Program-made: the position numbers and the translations under genes
NCBI RefSeq assembly: GCF_016859285.1
Contig: NC_053403.1
Location: 25,683,448-25,747,447 of the forward strand
Direction of reading: 5' to 3'
Length of the DNA stretch: 64,000 nucleotides
Origin: Xiphias gladius
Lineage: Eukaryota; Chordata; Actinopteri; Istiophoriformes; Xiphiidae
Shown here: in pieces, positions 1 to 11,460 of the stretch
Numbering within the stretch: position 1 is the stretch's first letter
How the letters are laid out: the number at the start of each line of letters is the position of its first letter
The notes under the pieces: generated by a model
Database searches by the model: none
What the model was told of the DNA's origin: nothing
The model's input: the letters and a program-made list of their open reading frames with translations, nothing else

Positions 1-73
1 CTAAAAGCAACATACATAAGATTGGCTACTAGACGGACGCTGAACCTGTGTCCTCACAACTTTTTTTCTCCAG

Positions 74-166
74 TTTCTGGAAACAGTATCTTTCCTAATC
101 GAGCGCCATGCACACCGCTTCTGCATTTTGAACACCCTAAAGCTTGACAGGCCTGTCACGCCTTAA
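74..166 (+). CDS. possible terminal coding exon of an unidentified upstream gene
   Basis: A good polypyrimidine tract and AG acceptor end at position 73. They are followed by 30 open codons (FLETVSFLIERH..., ending LDRPVTP) and a TAA stop at 164-166. There is no donor site and no ATG, so if real this is the last coding exon of a plus-strand gene lying mostly outside the window. I do not recognise the peptide. A 30-codon open stretch can occur by chance, so confidence is low. From 167 to about 590 I see no coding exon, only AT-rich sequence. Confidence 0.22.
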   Translation, partial: FLETVSFLIERHAHRFCILNTLKLDRPVTP

Positions 167-602
167 AGCTACTGAGCTACAGTCACTGTTCATGGTGGGG
201 TGTTTTTTAAACAAATGGTCAATTACAAGATAATGGTAACTGCTAAAACGTAGCATGACAGTAGCACAAGTATAGAAGAAAGCAAGTCAGAAACTCTAAA
301 GTTTGCTAACATAAGTCACCTGAAGCTACTGGTCATAACAGAGCATGTAAGACTGTAGCAGCGAAACCCCTGAGTGTTTTAAGTTTAGCAAGGGTGCATT
401 TTAATGCTTGACTTTAAACTTTCATCTGTAAGGGAACGAATTTGTTCATTTGAACTTCACAGGAACCACTAGTATGGAAATGTTGTCGAATGTGGATGTC
501 ACAAGTCTGGGTTTTAGAATTTTGCTATGCATGTACTAGGACACTGGTTGGGCTAAAAGAAATGGCAATTTTCTGTCTTTTTTTTTTTTTTTTCCCCCCC
601 AG

Positions 603-3600
603 TGTGATCGATAAGGACTGGGATGAGAATGAGCAGGAGGGGTTAAGGGAGGTGGAGAAAATCCTGGGCAGGGCTGATGAAATACTGGAGGTAAGAGATG
701 CACCATTCGAGCAAGGGGGTGGATGATTGGTGCCATGAAGAGCTGCAACAAGTTAGCATTTTCACATCAGGTCCCCAGCACAAGTCACAACAGCCAAATG
801 ATGCGTCTTCCTTTCTTACTTGATCTGATCAGTCGGCCGTCTGTCTCTACAGGAAGAAGAAAATGTTCTGGCTCAGGAGGCAGTGCTGGAGGCCCTGCTG
901 AGGTCGGAGGACAGGCACCATCATTGGCCACCGTGGGACAGTGAGGACCAGCACGGTGTGGTACGTTAATGACACATCAAGTCAAGGATGTGAACTATGA
1001 TGTTGGGAGACTGCTCGTCCGTGACCTTGGGTTGGAAATCGCAAACTACCAAAGTGATAAACTGCAATCTAAAGTCTTCTTTTTTTTTTTTTTTCTCTTG
1101 AACTTTGCATTCATGAAGGTTTTTGCTGGTTATTTTTAAACAAGGTGGTTCTCACTGGTCAAGCGAGCTGTCTCATGTCTTTTTAATTAGTCCAAACAAG
1201 CAGATGATTAGCTCTTCCAGAAACATATTGTACATGCTAACACCTTCATTAAGAGGCTAAAACTTCAGTTACTAATTGGTTATCTTGGTCAGTGACAGAG
1301 TAGCCAACTGTGTTTTAATTTGATTTTGATTGAGTGTTATTAAATATTCAAAAATGCATGTTAGTTTTGGTCTAATTTTACTCATTTGATCACTGTTGGA
1401 GTGTAGTTGTCTGTGAAGATTCTCAGTCATCCAAGTCATGGTATTCTGTAAATGCAATGCGAAGGCAACTGGCAATGCTTGACTTTTCTTGAAGACGTTT
1501 CGCCTCTTATCCGAACGGCTTCTTCAGTTCAGTTTCAGTGTAGTTTTAATCAGGAAACCCTGAAGACATTTTTGTCAGTAAATTTTTCTTGACCAGATAC
1601 CTTCCCCTCTGATTAACACACACACACGCAGAGCAAGTCAGTGCCCTCTCTGAAAAGCCAGCAGTACGCCATTTTTCCTTCAGAACCACTGTTCTGATTA
1701 TTTTTACCAGCAGTTTGGTTTACAGCAATCCCGGCTGCTGGGCCTGGAGTCATTTTAATCAAATTTTTCTCCAAAAGGCAGACTTTTAATTTTTTTTAAT
1801 GCTGTAGAAGATAATCCAGTTCATTCATGGTGACCGCAGCTGCTCTCTTATTTAAAAGAAAAACTCACTTCTGCCAACTACAAGTCAATGACCACAACTG
1901 ACTGGGCAAACAGCTTATCGAAATTGCAGCATGGCAACACAGTTAGCCCCACTTGGCATCAAATTTGTGTCATGTGCTTTCATTACCAAAGGCTTTGGGC
2001 ATGTGTGTATTGTTGTTTTCCCGCACTCTGGCACTTGACATTGGAAGTGGGGGCCTATCCCCACATAGTGGCCTCTCGAACTAAACACAATTGAAACAAG
2101 TCAAGCAATGAAATAAACTTCTGAAAAATATTTGTTTTTGCCTCACCAATCAGAATCATAAAATACACGATTCTGCGGATGGATCCAGGTAATTGAATAG
2201 AACTTAAATAAATAAATAAATAAATAAATAAAGTAGGTTGATATTCACATCATTGTTTTATTTTTTTGGCAGAAATTTTATCATGTCATAGCTTTTGCTC
2301 TCAAATATTACTTTTATTTAACATTCATCTTCATTGCGAAAAAAAAGCTTGAATAATTTTTCACAGGTTTCATTGACGATATCCTCACTGGTACCCAAAA
2401 AGATTGATAAATGTATATATAATTTGCATTATTACTTAAAGAAATATAAATTCATACAGTACAGACTATTGCTCTGGATAGAAACAGGAGTCCCATCGTA
2501 AAATCACTCATTTTTGTTCCTGCGCAACTTATACATTGTCATCCTCTGTTAATAGAGAACAAATTTCTAAACCTTCATTGAACTACTGTTAATACAACCA
2601 GTGTTTTTTCATTATGCTTATGCTCATTTTTTAAAGATGTCATCCAGTGAGTTGATGGAAGCTGGCGTTCTTGGCCTTGAAGACTACCTTCACCCTGCAG
2701 AATATGACAACCCCAGTGAACCCAGATCAACTGGATCTGAAAGTGAAACTAGGGCTTCTGAAGATGATGGCCACTGCACTGAAGCTGCAACAGAAGCAGA
2801 TACAGCACCATTTCACAGCAGGCAAGACCTGCTGACTGAGCTAAGGACAGTCCACATTCTGGACGAGTTGATCATGGAGGAGAACCTGAAGATCCACGAG
2901 CTCCGACGCTGTGAAGAAATTCCCAACAACAAACTCTCAGGGAGCAAACCTTCAGATACAAACGGGTCGTCAAGTGCGAGCAAAGAAAGGGAGGCTTTCC
3001 GGTTACAACTGGAAAAGGAGAAAAGGGAGGTGGAGAAGCTTGAGAAGTGTTTGGAGAAAGAACGCAAAAAAGTGAAGGAGCACAAGGACCGAGCTAGAAA
3101 GGTTGTAAAATGTTCTATAATGGACAAGGCTAGAATTGAGAATGAGGAGGACCGGGCACTCTGTGATGAACTTTTATCAGAGGGCAGTAATAGATCACAG
3201 AGAACACATTCTGCATCTTTGGACCAGAGAGAGGAAACATCTAAGACTGAAAATATTCAAGCAGAATTGGTTCCTGGTGTTGCCGAAGAGGCTACACCAC
3301 AAGAAAGTGTGCCTCAATGTCAAGATCTTACCCGGTCTGAGGCTGATCCATCTGGATGTAATAACACTACCTTAAATAGTACCTCTGATTTGAAGCAACC
3401 TGCTGAAGAGTTGGGAACCCAACCTCAGGGATGTGTCTTTGGGAAAGAATTAGACGGATCTGGTGAAAATGCTAACATATGCAAACAAGAAGCTTCTTTA
3501 TCCCCTGAAGTGAGGCCAGATGAAGGAGCTTTTGACCCAGGTGGAAAATCACTCCTTCCTCCTGTGCCTATGCCAAGAAAAGCTTTACTTCCTGTGAATG

Positions 3601-6600
3601 ACAACCTTGTAGAACACAAAACTCCTTGTTCCACAGAGCCGCTGAATGCAGCTCTGTCCTCAGTGGCTCAAGATCCTGGTTCTGTGCAGCTTGATCTACA
3701 AGATAAATCACTGGAATCACTGCCAGAGAATGTGAGTCTAGCCATCAGTCACAACGTTCTCGATCCAAATGTAAAGGAAAGCAACAACAACAATAACAAT
3801 AACCAGCCAGAGAAATGTGGGCTGTCATTAGAGCACTTGTCTGAAATAACCACTGAAGATGAGGAGGATACTTCAGTGGTACCTGCATGTTTACTACCGA
3901 CAGATATGCACCCTACAGTGGAAATCCAGACTTTATCTCCTGTGGATAAGTGTCCACAGTCAGTACAGTCAGCACCACAGCTGCCTCCTGACCAGCCTCT
4001 GGAGTTTGACCCTGGTGGAAGAGACGAGCTGAATGAAGACTTGCCTGATGGTGGTCAGAGCTCTGAGGTCTTGAGGATATCGGGCTCGGGGTCACCCGGG
4101 ACTGAGGCCCAGTTTAACATCAACACGAGAGAGGTACAGTATATACTGGAATACATGGAGCAGCCACTTTTTAAGTTGTTCATTAGTTGAGAATCTACTT
4201 CTAGACCTTTCAGTGTACCCCAGTGCTTAAAACTAACATAAGTCACAGGGTAATGTTATTTCTGACTGTCCTATGGAAACTTTGTAGAAACACATTAGCT
4301 TTTTTTTTTTTTTTTAAATGCACTTATTCACTTTCTTTTGAGTGAGATGACAAGATGGATATGAGTCAGATAGAGCCAGTCTAGCTTTTTGGTTAGGCTA
4401 GTCTAACCATATCCTAGATCCAGCCCTTTAATGAAAACAGATATGAGATGGATATCCATTTTCTTCTCTCACACTCAGAAAGCAAATAAGTGCACTTCCT
4501 AAAATGTTGAACTATTCATTTAGTTGGCTAAATGAGTAAACCCAATATTGGCGAGCGGCAGCATTTTTCTTCATTTGAGTCAAAAGAATTTATTTACTCA
4601 CCATTTGATTGCAGATGATGGATTTTAAGACCCCCATAGTACTGGACACTGGGTCTGGTTTGATGAAGGCAGGATTTGCAGATCAAGACCATCCAAACAT
4701 TGTATTCCCAACAATAATTGGGATGCCAAAATATGAGGTAAGGGTGTATTCTTATTTCATTTATCAACCCAGATTTTTTGAAAAAATGCACTGTAATGTG
4801 GCAGTGCTTCTAGCCAGCCTGTCTGATGAGAAGTGTGTATTTTGTCCTTGCAGGAAATAATGAATGGTAACCTTGAAAGGGAGACCTATATTGGACATGA
4901 GGCTCAACACATGAGAGGGGTCCTGGCTCTGAAGCACCCCATAAAGAACGGGATCATTTGTAACTGGGATGAAATGGAAAAGGTAAGGTGGAATTCAGAT
5001 GCCAAATATGTGATGTCATTGTTTAGTTACTACAACCACTGAGTGTCTAAAAGCATCCTTCCATCCAACAGGCTTTTGAATGTTTAGTGGAGCTGGGATT
5101 TAGTGATTGATTCGGTGGTGATATGGTGGTCGTATTGTCAAGCTACCTATATTTCTGAACCATTACTGGACTATGACGTATAGCATTATCTCTTTCAAAG
5201 TAACGATCATTCCCCTAAAGTGTCAGTCTGGAAGATTTCAGTCCTGGTTGGTTTGGCGACACCTGTTGTTACTTGTGGTAACAGCAGATGTGGTTTGATT
5301 CGACAGGTCCCAGAATTCTGGGGGCAGCAAAACAAACTACTGTGGTTTTTTAATAAAGACGTCGGACAATAATTGCCCTTACTCCATCATTCTGTGAGTC
5401 TGCAAAGAGCAGGGGACAGTGAAAGGAGCTGGTTACCTGGCTGAGAAGTTGGAGGTGAGCAGCCTGTTGCCTGCAGCTCTTCATCTAACAGATCACTGTG
5501 GCTGCTCCTTCTTTTTCCATTACTCCTGCATTATTTCAAACTGATCCGCTGTCAAGAAATGCAGCGAACGACCGTTGTCTTGATTTATAGACGGATTTTT
5601 GATTATTGATAACATAAGTGCTGAGCTCACAGAGAAATGAAAACGTCTTCAATGGACAAAACTAACATCAGTTGATATTATATTTAAAGTTCAGTGGGGA
5701 GGTGTTGTCAGCTAATTTGTGTTTGTTACTCACACATGTCATGTTATTGCACAACTTTTTCACTGTATCTGAAAAAGCCTCCCAAAGTGAATTAAGACAG
5801 TGTGCGTGTTCTCTGACCAATCCAAACATTTCTCGTCTTCACAATTAGTTGCTAGAAATATTTACAGTTTAATGCCAGCCATGCCCTTAGCAACACGGAG
5901 AGACAGACAGGTGAGCTGAGATGTCAGTGAAAGATCTTGCCATAGGTTCAGGACCTGTATAAAAAAATAATAAAAGAGAGGTTTATGAAAGAGCCACAAA
6001 ATCGTGTGTATAAATCTATCTATATCTATATAGAGATATAGATAGATATCTCAGACAAGTTTTGTTTTTTGCACAGTTGTGTCTCACATTTGTATTAATT
6101 TAAAGAAAATTTAAAATGTGTTATAATGCACGTGTGGTTTCAGGCAAGTTATATCAGCAAATACATATTGAATAAAGTCAACTTTTTGCAAAAAGTGTGT
6201 GTGTGCATTTGTGTTTGTGCACCTTTTGTGCGATGAAAAATGACGGTTAAAGAGCAGATGTCCTTACACAACTGTTCATTTTGGCCGTTGGACAAAAATG
6301 TCCCTAGCAAAGATGAAACCAAACCTACGCCCTCGCTTAAACAGATAAGTGTTTTGGTTTTTAGATCTGGCATCACACGTTCCAGCAGCTCTGCGTGGAT
6401 CCAGAGGATCACCCTGTTCTACTGACGGAGGCAGCCATGAACCCCCTGGAGAACCGACAGCGCATGGTGGAGATCATGTTTGAGTGTTTCAATGTTCCCT
6501 TCACGTATGTGGCCATGCAGGCAGTGCTGGCACTTTACACGGCGGGAAGATCCACTGGTAAGTTGGTCACTTGATGTGTCGTCTTTAGCATTTTACTTTG

Positions 6601-6961
6601 CAATTGTGTCTGTGTGTGTTGTATTATAGATTTAAAAATAACCCAACAAACTCCCCCTTGTAGGTGTGGTGTTTGACTCTGGGGACGGAGTGAGCCACAG
6701 TGTGCCTGTGTTTGAGGGATACTGTCTACCTCATGCAGTGCAGCGCTTCCCTCTGGCTGGTCTGGATGTTACGATGCAGCTTAAAAAGGTATTCAGCAAC
6801 ACAACGCTTGTCCTTTTTAACGCTGTATAGGCAGTGGTGTGAACGACTGGTGAGAGGGTTTTTCCGTATCAATTTAAGAATAAGCCAGGTGATGCTCTGT
6901 ATTTTTCTTCTTGTCAGCAAATCCCAAGTGCAGAGGGAAACAAGCAGTTGATCCTAACAAG

Positions 6962-7005
<44 letters not shown>

Positions 7006-8690
7006 TTGCTCTGCGCCATAGAGCGCCACTGTTTACCAAAACTATTACAACACATCAGTGAGTTGCACTGGGTGACATATTCCTTCATCACCATGGACAC
7101 ACACACACTGTAGTTAATTCTGACTCAGTCCCACACACACACACACACACAGCGTCCTGCTGTCCCCAAATACTCACTACAGCACCAAACGTGGATTAAT
7201 CCGCCACAGAAAATAGTCCCTGACAGATGCACTGTTTCCTCCTGTTTGTTTGATATACATAATATATTTACAAATGCAACTATATAATTGTGGGCCGTCT
7301 TTGAAAATGTGGGCCTTCAGTAGGAACCCGTGGGTTTGGAGCAGAGCGCCACAGGCAGGGTACTGAGAGATGGACCAGGTCTTTTTATGAGCTCTCTTGA
7401 CACTGATGAATGTTGATGTGCTTCAAGCTTCTGCAGGAACAGGGGGTGAGCATGCGCACCACAGCAGAGATGGAGATAGTGAGGGAGATGAAGGAGAAGT
7501 GCTGCTGTGTGGCTCTCAACTATGAAGCTGAGCTGGCCCAGGGGGGGTCCTCCTGCAGGGAGATGTATTACACCATGCCAGATGGACAGATTGTCACCCT
7601 CAGCACGGAGCGGTTCAGGTAACTGCACAGCATGTCCTGCTTTAGATGGATACTCAACACCGATGTCCTGTTCAGCAATTTAACTGAGAACTTAAAATTT
7701 TATGTTTTGACATGTTTTTAATGATGAATCTGATGAGCTGTAAGGACGGGAAATGACTAGCTAAACGTAAAACATACCAAACACACAGAGGTCTAATAAT
7801 AAGCACGAGACCTGCGGGGGGAACTTGTCCTTTCTCTAAAAACGCATTTCCACGATCCCGCTCTCCTGGCATCTCTTCCTCGTGTCTTAAGTGGGCTAAA
7901 GACACAAGGATAAGACGTAAGTGAGAGAAATGAGAAGACATTTAAGACAAATGAGGAGCCCCCTTTAGTCTACTTGAATAACGTTAAATGCTGACTTCCG
8001 ATGCAGAGGTGCTGAGAGACTTGTCCAGCAGGTGCTGCACACACGTAGGACTGTTTGACCTGCCAGCTGACTCCTCAGATAGGGCGGCTACCTCTTGTAG
8101 CAGACTACCGTTATATGAATGAGTCTACCGCTTCACCCCGTTCCTCCAGGGCCCCAGAGATTCTGTTTAAACCCGAGATGATTGGACAGGACCATTGCGG
8201 GATGCACGAGAGCATCTTCAAGTCAATCGTCAGCTCAGACATCGACCTGCGGCGCTGCTTCCTGGGAAACGTTGTACTGTCAGGTAACGGTTGGTTTTTG
8301 TTAACAACAGCCTGACGGCTCAAAGATGCACTCCGGCCTTGCCAGTAAGTCAAAAGCGCAGCTTGTCTCGCTCTATGCTTTGACTTTGACTGGGTCTTGT
8401 TCCACTTCATTTTATGACCTTTTTTTTTTTTTTTTCTGTTTTGGTCTCTTGCTGAAGGTGGGAATACTCTGCTGCCTGGCCTGCCTGAGCGGCTCCAGGC
8501 TGAAATCAAAGGCCTGGTGCCCGCTGACGTGGGGGAGAGTGTTCGCGTCAGCAGCCCCAAAGACAGAGACTTTTCAGTGTGGAGTGGAGGAGCGGTGCTG
8601 GCCAGCCTGCCCACCTTCAGCTCCGCGTGGATCAGACAGGAAGAATATGCGGAGTTTGGCCCGCAGATCGTCTTCAGGAAGTGCTTCTGA
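603..8690 (+). CDS. actin-like protein with long coiled-coil/acidic N-terminal extension (5' partial, 10 exons seen)
   Basis: Exons: 603-690, 853-960, 2637-4133, 4615-4737, 4854-4982, 6365-6557, 6664-6788, 7428-7618, 8150-8283, 8458-8690 (stop TGA). All joins keep one frame and use GT-AG. The first three exons give about 564 residues: an acidic helical start ([18 protein letters not shown]), a basic/acidic coiled coil at about 2977-3115 ([20 protein letters not shown]), a proline-rich motif (PPVPMPRK), two FDPGG motifs and a seven-Asn run (3783-3803). The last seven exons encode exactly 375 residues with the complete actin fold: LDTGSG phosphate loop, VAMQAVL (the catalytic Gln position), FDSGDGVSH (Asp and His positions), GGNTLLPG, and C-terminal KCF. 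The DNase-binding loop region differs strongly from conventional actin. The segment resembles the divergent actin-related T3/M1 type most, but this is from memory. I do not recognise the N-terminal part. Exons at 2637 and 4615 both begin exactly with ATG, so shorter products with alternative starts are possible. Exon 7428 has a poor pyrimidine tract; an AG nine bases downstream is the alternative. Confidence 0.8.
1405..1545 (+). mobile_element. decayed dispersed teleost repeat fragment (TTGAAGACGTTTCGCC type)
   Basis: The stretch contains the phrases GATTCTCAGTCATCCAAG, CTTGAAGACGTTTCGCCTC and GGCTTCTTCAG. I recognise these as part of a repeat common in fish genomes, usually associated with retroelement ends. 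A related fragment in the opposite orientation lies near 53806-53900. The exact family cannot be named without a repeat library. Confidence 0.45.
2206..2232. repeat. (AAAT)n microsatellite
   Basis: About seven tandem AAAT units, uninterrupted, within an intron of the actin-like gene. Confidence 0.9.
4983..6364 (+). other. long intron within the actin domain of the actin-like gene
   Basis: No coding exon seen. Conventional actin sequence continues directly from the exon ending 4982 (WDEMEK) to the exon starting 6365 (IWHHTF), so nothing is missing between them. It contains the hairpin at 6014-6047. Confidence 0.6.
6014..6047. repeat. 14-bp perfect inverted repeat, AT-rich hairpin
   Basis: The left arm (6014-6027, ATCTATCTATATCT) and right arm (6034-6047) are exact reverse complements separated by 6 bases. 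It lies in the intron between actin exons 4854-4982 and 6365-6557. It probably arose from a GATA/TATC-like simple repeat. Confidence 0.75.
6965..7004. repeat. (TG)20 microsatellite
   Basis: Twenty uninterrupted TG units in the intron between exons 6664-6788 and 7428-7618. It is followed by shorter CA runs near 7096-7152. Confidence 0.95.
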
Positions 8691-9469
8691 GACGGACTGC
8701 TGTAAAGTCTGCAAGCCTGACTCCTGTGTAATGTACCACTTAAATTTATGTCACCAAGTGCAATATATTCATAGCTCTAAAGTAGTGCCATGGGTCGGTC
8801 TGAGCCATTATAACCCCTTTTAAATCTTTGTCTGCTGTCCTGATCTTTTTCTGTGGCGTCAGTTTTACCCCGGTCATCAGTGTGGATCTTGACTTGTGAG
8901 CTCTTACTTGACACCAGCAGGTTTCTGTTGACCTGCTGCTTTGCTTTATGCCTTTTTAATCCGTTGAGATCCACCAATATGGCGAGGCTGGAATTGAAGT
9001 TTGTCATAAAAGTCCTGTCAGTTAACGTTGACGGTCCTCGACAACCGTTTTAACTGTCTTAACTTTCCCATTCTGGGAATGTGTTTCTATGACCCGAGAA
9101 TTTAAGTATATTGATGTCTGTGGTTAAGGCACTAGAATTGAAGCTGGCCTTTAATTGATGTCTACCAACTTTGATTCCTGAATAAGCGCTTGAGGGACGT
9201 GTAGAAGAAACTCACTGTGCTGACTCCAAATATATTTATATATATATATGTATGTAATGATCTAATATCAAATGACTGTGTGTTCATACAACCATTTAAA
9301 TTTCCTATAAAATGGTCTTTTTATGTGTTAGACATGGTGAAGGTCGCATTCATTTTTGAAACTTGGATCAATGCAGCTGTTCAATGTTCACAAGTACAAT
9401 TTTTAACTATAACAGCATTGGAGGATCTTTATGATGGGGCATTAGGGACACTGTTAGGAAAGAAATAGT

Positions 9470-9870
9470 TGTCATATTATGACTTCTCAAATAGTGGATT
9501 TTTTTTTTTTCTGTTAATATTGTTTTGTTGGCAAAAAATTTTTTCTTAAAATGTTACTTTTTTCCCCCCTCCAAAATTACGTTTTTGTCAAAACATTCCA
9601 ATTTTTTTAATATTTTGACTTTTTACTCGTGATGTTGACTCACAAGTCATAATTTTACAACTTTTTTCTCAATATTGTGTACTGTTGAAATATTAGGACT
9701 CTTCTCCAAAATATTCCTATTTCTTTTTCCCCCCTGTAATGTCATGACTCATAGGACCTTTTTTTGTCATAGTATTTCTTTTTTCTCGCAATGTTGAGAC
9801 TTTTTTAGTAAAATGATGGCTTTCTTGTAACATTACGACTGTTTTTCATGTCTTTCGTTTCCTCGTTTTT
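9470..9870. repeat. degenerate T-rich tandem repeat, unit roughly 25-30 bp
   Basis: The stretch repeatedly alternates T-runs with variants of AATGTTGACT, AATATTGTG or CATTACGAC (for example near 9630, 9680, 9745, 9800 and 9830). It looks like an old minisatellite of the TTTTTCTCGTAATATTACGAC type common in fish. Confidence 0.5.
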
Positions 9871-10676
9871 TTCCACTAAGTGGCCCTAATACTCATCTCA
9901 AAATGTTGTGACTCTCGAGTTAGAGCTAAAGATCACTGGACATGGTTGTGAACCGCAGAGGAGGAAAGGGAGGATTTGTGGGATATGAAGTTGGTATTCC
10001 AGAAAACGGCTGTAGCCGAGTCAGGTCTCAGTAATGTCGATTCTCCACCTGAGGCGACTTTTGGTTAGTCAAGTTTTTGTGTGTAGTTGGTAAGAATGAA
10101 GTACAGTACTGGTCTGGTAATGCCTGTCACTTTATTTCAGTCTGTTGAATAAGCAGATGATGTTAAATGCTACTGCTGCAGGTACAGTGTTTGTCTGTTG
10201 TCTTAGGTTGAAATTCTATTTCATATTTTTAGAGTGCAGTGTCTTACCACTTTTTTTTTTTTTTTTTTTTTGTTTTTTTTTACAAGACTTTCACAGTAGT
10301 GTTTATTTTTGGGCAGGTGTTCCAGTGGAGCCAGAGCTGCTGCATTCCTCTCATTACCATGACTAAAAACCTGTGTCAACCCTGTGTATTCGGACTTTTT
10401 CCTTTGCATGGGATTATTTGTTGCATGTAATTTAGTGTCACCTCTCTGCCTGCGCTGCTTCGGCTGCACGTGTTTCTTTTTGTGTGTGTCTGTTGTGAAC
10501 TGCCTCTACAAGGTCACCGGGTTGTCGTGCGACCCAAAGCTCAGCTCTTAAGGGGAGATCACTGAGAAATGTGACCGCGGGGGCTCCAGCGTGAGCCTCG
10601 TGTCAGGGCAGAGGCGAGCTGCTCAGCCCGCCTGTCGGTCGAAGAGACCAGGCTCTTTGGCTTGTCTGGGCCGCCG

Positions 10677-10718
10677 CCTCCTCCTCCTCCTCCTCCTCCT
10701 CCTCTTCCTCTTCCTCCT
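10677..10718. repeat. (CTC)n / CTTCCTC pyrimidine microsatellite
   Basis: Tandem CTC triplets drifting into CTTCCTC, about 42 bp of pure pyrimidine, upstream of cfap206. Confidence 0.9.
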
Positions 10719-10949
10719 GTAAGTGTACTGTAACAGTCTGGGATCGGTCTGGCCCCTTTTTTCGGCTAAACCACGCTATTTATGTCATGTCCGTTTTTTA
10801 TAATAAATATTTTAACCGTGATGTTGTGCCTGGTCCCTTTTTGTTCATTGCCGCTGCAGTAGCTGAAGTCAATGCGTCCACCGGCCCGCCCCAGGAGGGA
10901 ATACACGGGGAAAACCTGCAAGAGCCAAATCTTGAATAGTCCCCTCAGG

Positions 10950-11460
10950 TGCATCAGGCGTCAGCCACTGGGCACGAGGACGCCAACTGACGCTCGTCGC
11001 GTTTAAGTCCGTGGAATACGTGTCAAACCAGAACCGTTCAATTCAAAAACGCAGCTTCTTTTCGCCTCGACTTTGACTCGGGCTGTTTTAGTGTGGGTCA
11101 CGCCGTGTGTACCAAAGGTGTCAGGGCCGCCTCGCCGCGGTACCGGACCCGCAGGATGACGGTTTCGCGTTTGGCTTCGCTTTCGTGCGGAGAAAGTGGA
11201 GCAACACCAGCCTCTCTTTTCCCTGGAACAAAGGCGAAGACTGGGTGAAGTACACGGCAGGTCCCGCGGTCCCGCGGTTCCCGGAGGCGTGGAAGCGTTA
11301 CCGTGGCAACCCGCCGAGGCTGTAGCGGGCCGTGTCGGTAGCAAGTGTCCCGGTAACCCGCTTTGTGTCGGTAGCAATGTCTCGGGCTCACGCAGAGAGC
11401 GTGATTAAAACCATTATCCGTGAAATAGTGCAGGAGTGCGCGGTGAGGGGACATGTTGTG
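10950..11460 (+). promoter_or_regulatory. cfap206: CpG-rich promoter and 5' UTR region of cfap206
   Basis: CpG dinucleotides are dense here (for example GTCCCGCGGTCCCGCGG at 11263-11279) compared with the AT-rich surroundings, ending just past the first coding exon. There is no obvious TATA box. It holds an X-box 67 bp upstream of the ATG and a 13-bp direct repeat GTGTCGGTAGCAA at 11332-11344 and 11365-11377, the second copy running into the start codon. The transcription start is not visible from sequence alone. Confidence 0.6.
11297..11310 (+). promoter_or_regulatory. RFX X-box upstream of cfap206
   Basis: GTTACC GT GGCAAC matches the RFX-factor X-box consensus (GTNRCC, 0-3 nt spacer, RGYAAC) at every fixed position. 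It lies 67 bp upstream of the ATG of a ciliary gene, which is where RFX sites of cilia genes are normally found. A second imperfect copy (GTGTCC C GGTAAC, 11345-11357) lies 20 bp from the ATG with one mismatch in its 5' half. This suggests control by RFX2/RFX3-type factors in multiciliated cells and testis. Confidence 0.8.

Larger units (their letters stand above)
691..2636 (+). other. introns of the actin-like gene, with decayed repeat
   Basis: Non-coding. It includes the short intron 691-852 and the long intron 961-2636. The latter carries the transposon fragment near 1405-1545 and an AAAT microsatellite. Nothing else recognisable. Confidence 0.6.
8691..10830 (+). other. 3' UTR / downstream region of the actin-like gene
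   Basis: No coding exon seen. An AATAAA at 10802-10807 is the best poly(A) signal I found and could end a long 3' UTR, although some of this DNA may be intergenic. It contains the low-complexity tandem region 9470-9870 and the CTC repeat at 10677-10718. Confidence 0.4.

Noticed and set aside
8111..8614. 167-residue minus-strand frame
   Set aside because: Antisense shadow of the last two actin exons.
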